A stretch of 5,746 nucleotides of DNA from an uncultured Solirubrobacteraceae bacterium (lineage in GTDB: Bacteria; Actinomycetota; Thermoleophilia; Solirubrobacterales; Solirubrobacteraceae). The stretch covers positions 1 to 5,746 of the forward strand of contig CADCVT010000101.1 of the NCBI GenBank assembly GCA_902806215.1, read 5' to 3'. Position numbers and translations under genes: made by a program. Shown in pieces: positions 5,149 to 5,746 of this stretch. The notes beneath the pieces were generated by a model. It ran no database searches and was not told the origin of the DNA. It saw only the letters and a program-made list of their open reading frames with translations. How positions within the stretch are numbered: position 1 is the stretch's first letter; each line of letters starts with the position of its first letter.

Positions 5149-5746
5149 GGTTCGAGACGCGAGCGGTCCACGCGGGCCTCGAGCCCGATCCGACGTACGG
5201 CTCGGTCATCCCGCCGATCCACCAGACCTCGACCTACGCGCAGCCGGCTCCCGGCGAGTTCGTCGGCGACTTCGACTACTCGCGCTCGGCGAACCCGACC
5301 CGGTCGGCGCTCGAGACCGCGCTGGGTTCGCTTGAAGGCGGCCTCGGGACCGCGTTCTCCTCGGGCATGGCCGCGACGCACGGGCTCTTGACCGCGGCGG
5401 CGAAGGCAGGCGATCACGTGATCCTGCCGACCGACCTCTACGGCGGCACCTACCGCCTGGTGGACAAGGTGCTGAGCCGCTGGGGCCTGAGCTACGACCT
5501 CGTCGACCAGCGAGATCTGAGCTCCCTGGCTGATGCTGTTCGTCCCGAGACGCGCGTCGTCTGGATCGAGACTCCCACGAACCCGCTGCTGAACGTCGTC
5601 GACGTCGAGGGTGCCGTCGCGGCCGTGGCGGGCAGGGCCCTCGTCGTCGTCGACAACACGTTCGCGACGCCGGCCGTCCAGCGCCCGCTCGAGCTCGGGG
5701 CCGACGCGGTCGTGCACTCCACGACGAAGTACCTCGGCGGGCACTC
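5145..5746 (+). CDS. metB: Cystathionine gamma-synthase/gamma-lyase family protein (3' end outside window)
   Basis: PLP enzyme of the Cys/Met metabolism family (fold type I). The first 200 residues of a protein usually about 380-400 long are present. Visible motifs: FETRAVHAGLEPDP and IPPIHQTSTYAQ at the N-terminus; DYSRSANPT (Y45, R47, phosphate of PLP from the neighbouring subunit); SSGMAAT (S73-M75); WIETPTNPLLNVVD; VVVDNTFATP with D170 binding the pyridine nitrogen; and HSTTKYLGGH with the PLP lysine K195 at the window edge. Start ATG 5145 overlaps the cbs stop as ATGA, so the two are almost surely one operon. Sequence of this part cannot separate cystathionine gamma-synthase from gamma-lyase; next to a cystathionine beta-synthase, gamma-lyase activity (cysteine from cystathionine) makes the better pathway, but related actinobacterial MetB proteins are reported to do both. 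The symbol is a family-level name. Confidence 0.9.
   Translation, partial: MRFETRAVHAGLEPDPTYGSVIPPIHQTSTYAQPAPGEFVGDFDYSRSANPTRSALETALGSLEGGLGTAFSSGMAATHGLLTAAAKAGDHVILPTDLYGGTYRLVDKVLSRWGLSYDLVDQRDLSSLADAVRPETRVVWIETPTNPLLNVVDVEGAVAAVAGRALVVVDNTFATPAVQRPLELGADAVVHSTTKYLGGH

Noticed and set aside
4153..5744. Minus-strand frames (305 and 353 codons) opposite cbs and metB
   Set aside because: Antisense shadows of recognised enzymes, with biased composition and no motifs.

Overview
The window is very GC-rich (roughly 70 % by eye). It carries compact, single-copy housekeeping genes with Actinobacteria-like sequences: the end of an F-type ATP synthase operon, a PAS-GAF-SpoIIE phosphatase, an Lrp/AsnC regulator, and a cystathionine beta-synthase with C-terminal CBS domains followed by a MetB-family enzyme. 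The overall style fits a high-GC actinobacterium. A Thermoleophilia/Solirubrobacterales-type soil organism is my best guess, but this is an impression from protein style and not a proven placement.

Layout. Bases 2-1045 (+) hold the 3' part of atpD and all of atpC, 3 bp apart, forming the end of the atp operon. Five bases after atpC lies a very strong stem-loop (1050-1098). Its 3' arm contains the only Shine-Dalgarno-like sequence for the next gene. Bases 1111-2730 (+) encode a PAS-GAF-PP2C (SpoIIE/RsbU-type) serine phosphatase with its metal-binding acidic residues intact. Bases 2731-3197 are a 467-bp gap between convergent genes. It holds two 109-bp inverted arms (96 of 109 positions identical, no gaps) around a 191-bp spacer of lower GC (about 61 %). 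This is the least ordinary part of the window. Bases 3198-3683 (-) encode a standalone Lrp/AsnC regulator, transcribed divergently from 3748-5148 (+) cbs, which overlaps a metB-like gene by 4 bp (5145 to the window edge).

How the genes work together. cbs plus metB form a sulfur amino acid unit (homocysteine/serine to cystathionine, and cystathionine metabolism). The divergent Lrp-type gene 64 bp away is the natural candidate regulator of that pair, and a repeated CACAACCC octamer in the shared intergenic region is a candidate site. A TACAAT hexamer 3-9 bp ahead of the two possible cbs start codons suggests a leaderless or nearly leaderless cbs transcript. The phosphatase has no visible functional link to either neighbouring operon; it is probably a sensor for an anti-sigma/anti-anti-sigma partner switch encoded elsewhere. 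I see no phage, CRISPR, tRNA/rRNA or transposase gene. The novel-looking elements are the large inverted repeat and the hairpin that overlaps a ribosome binding site.
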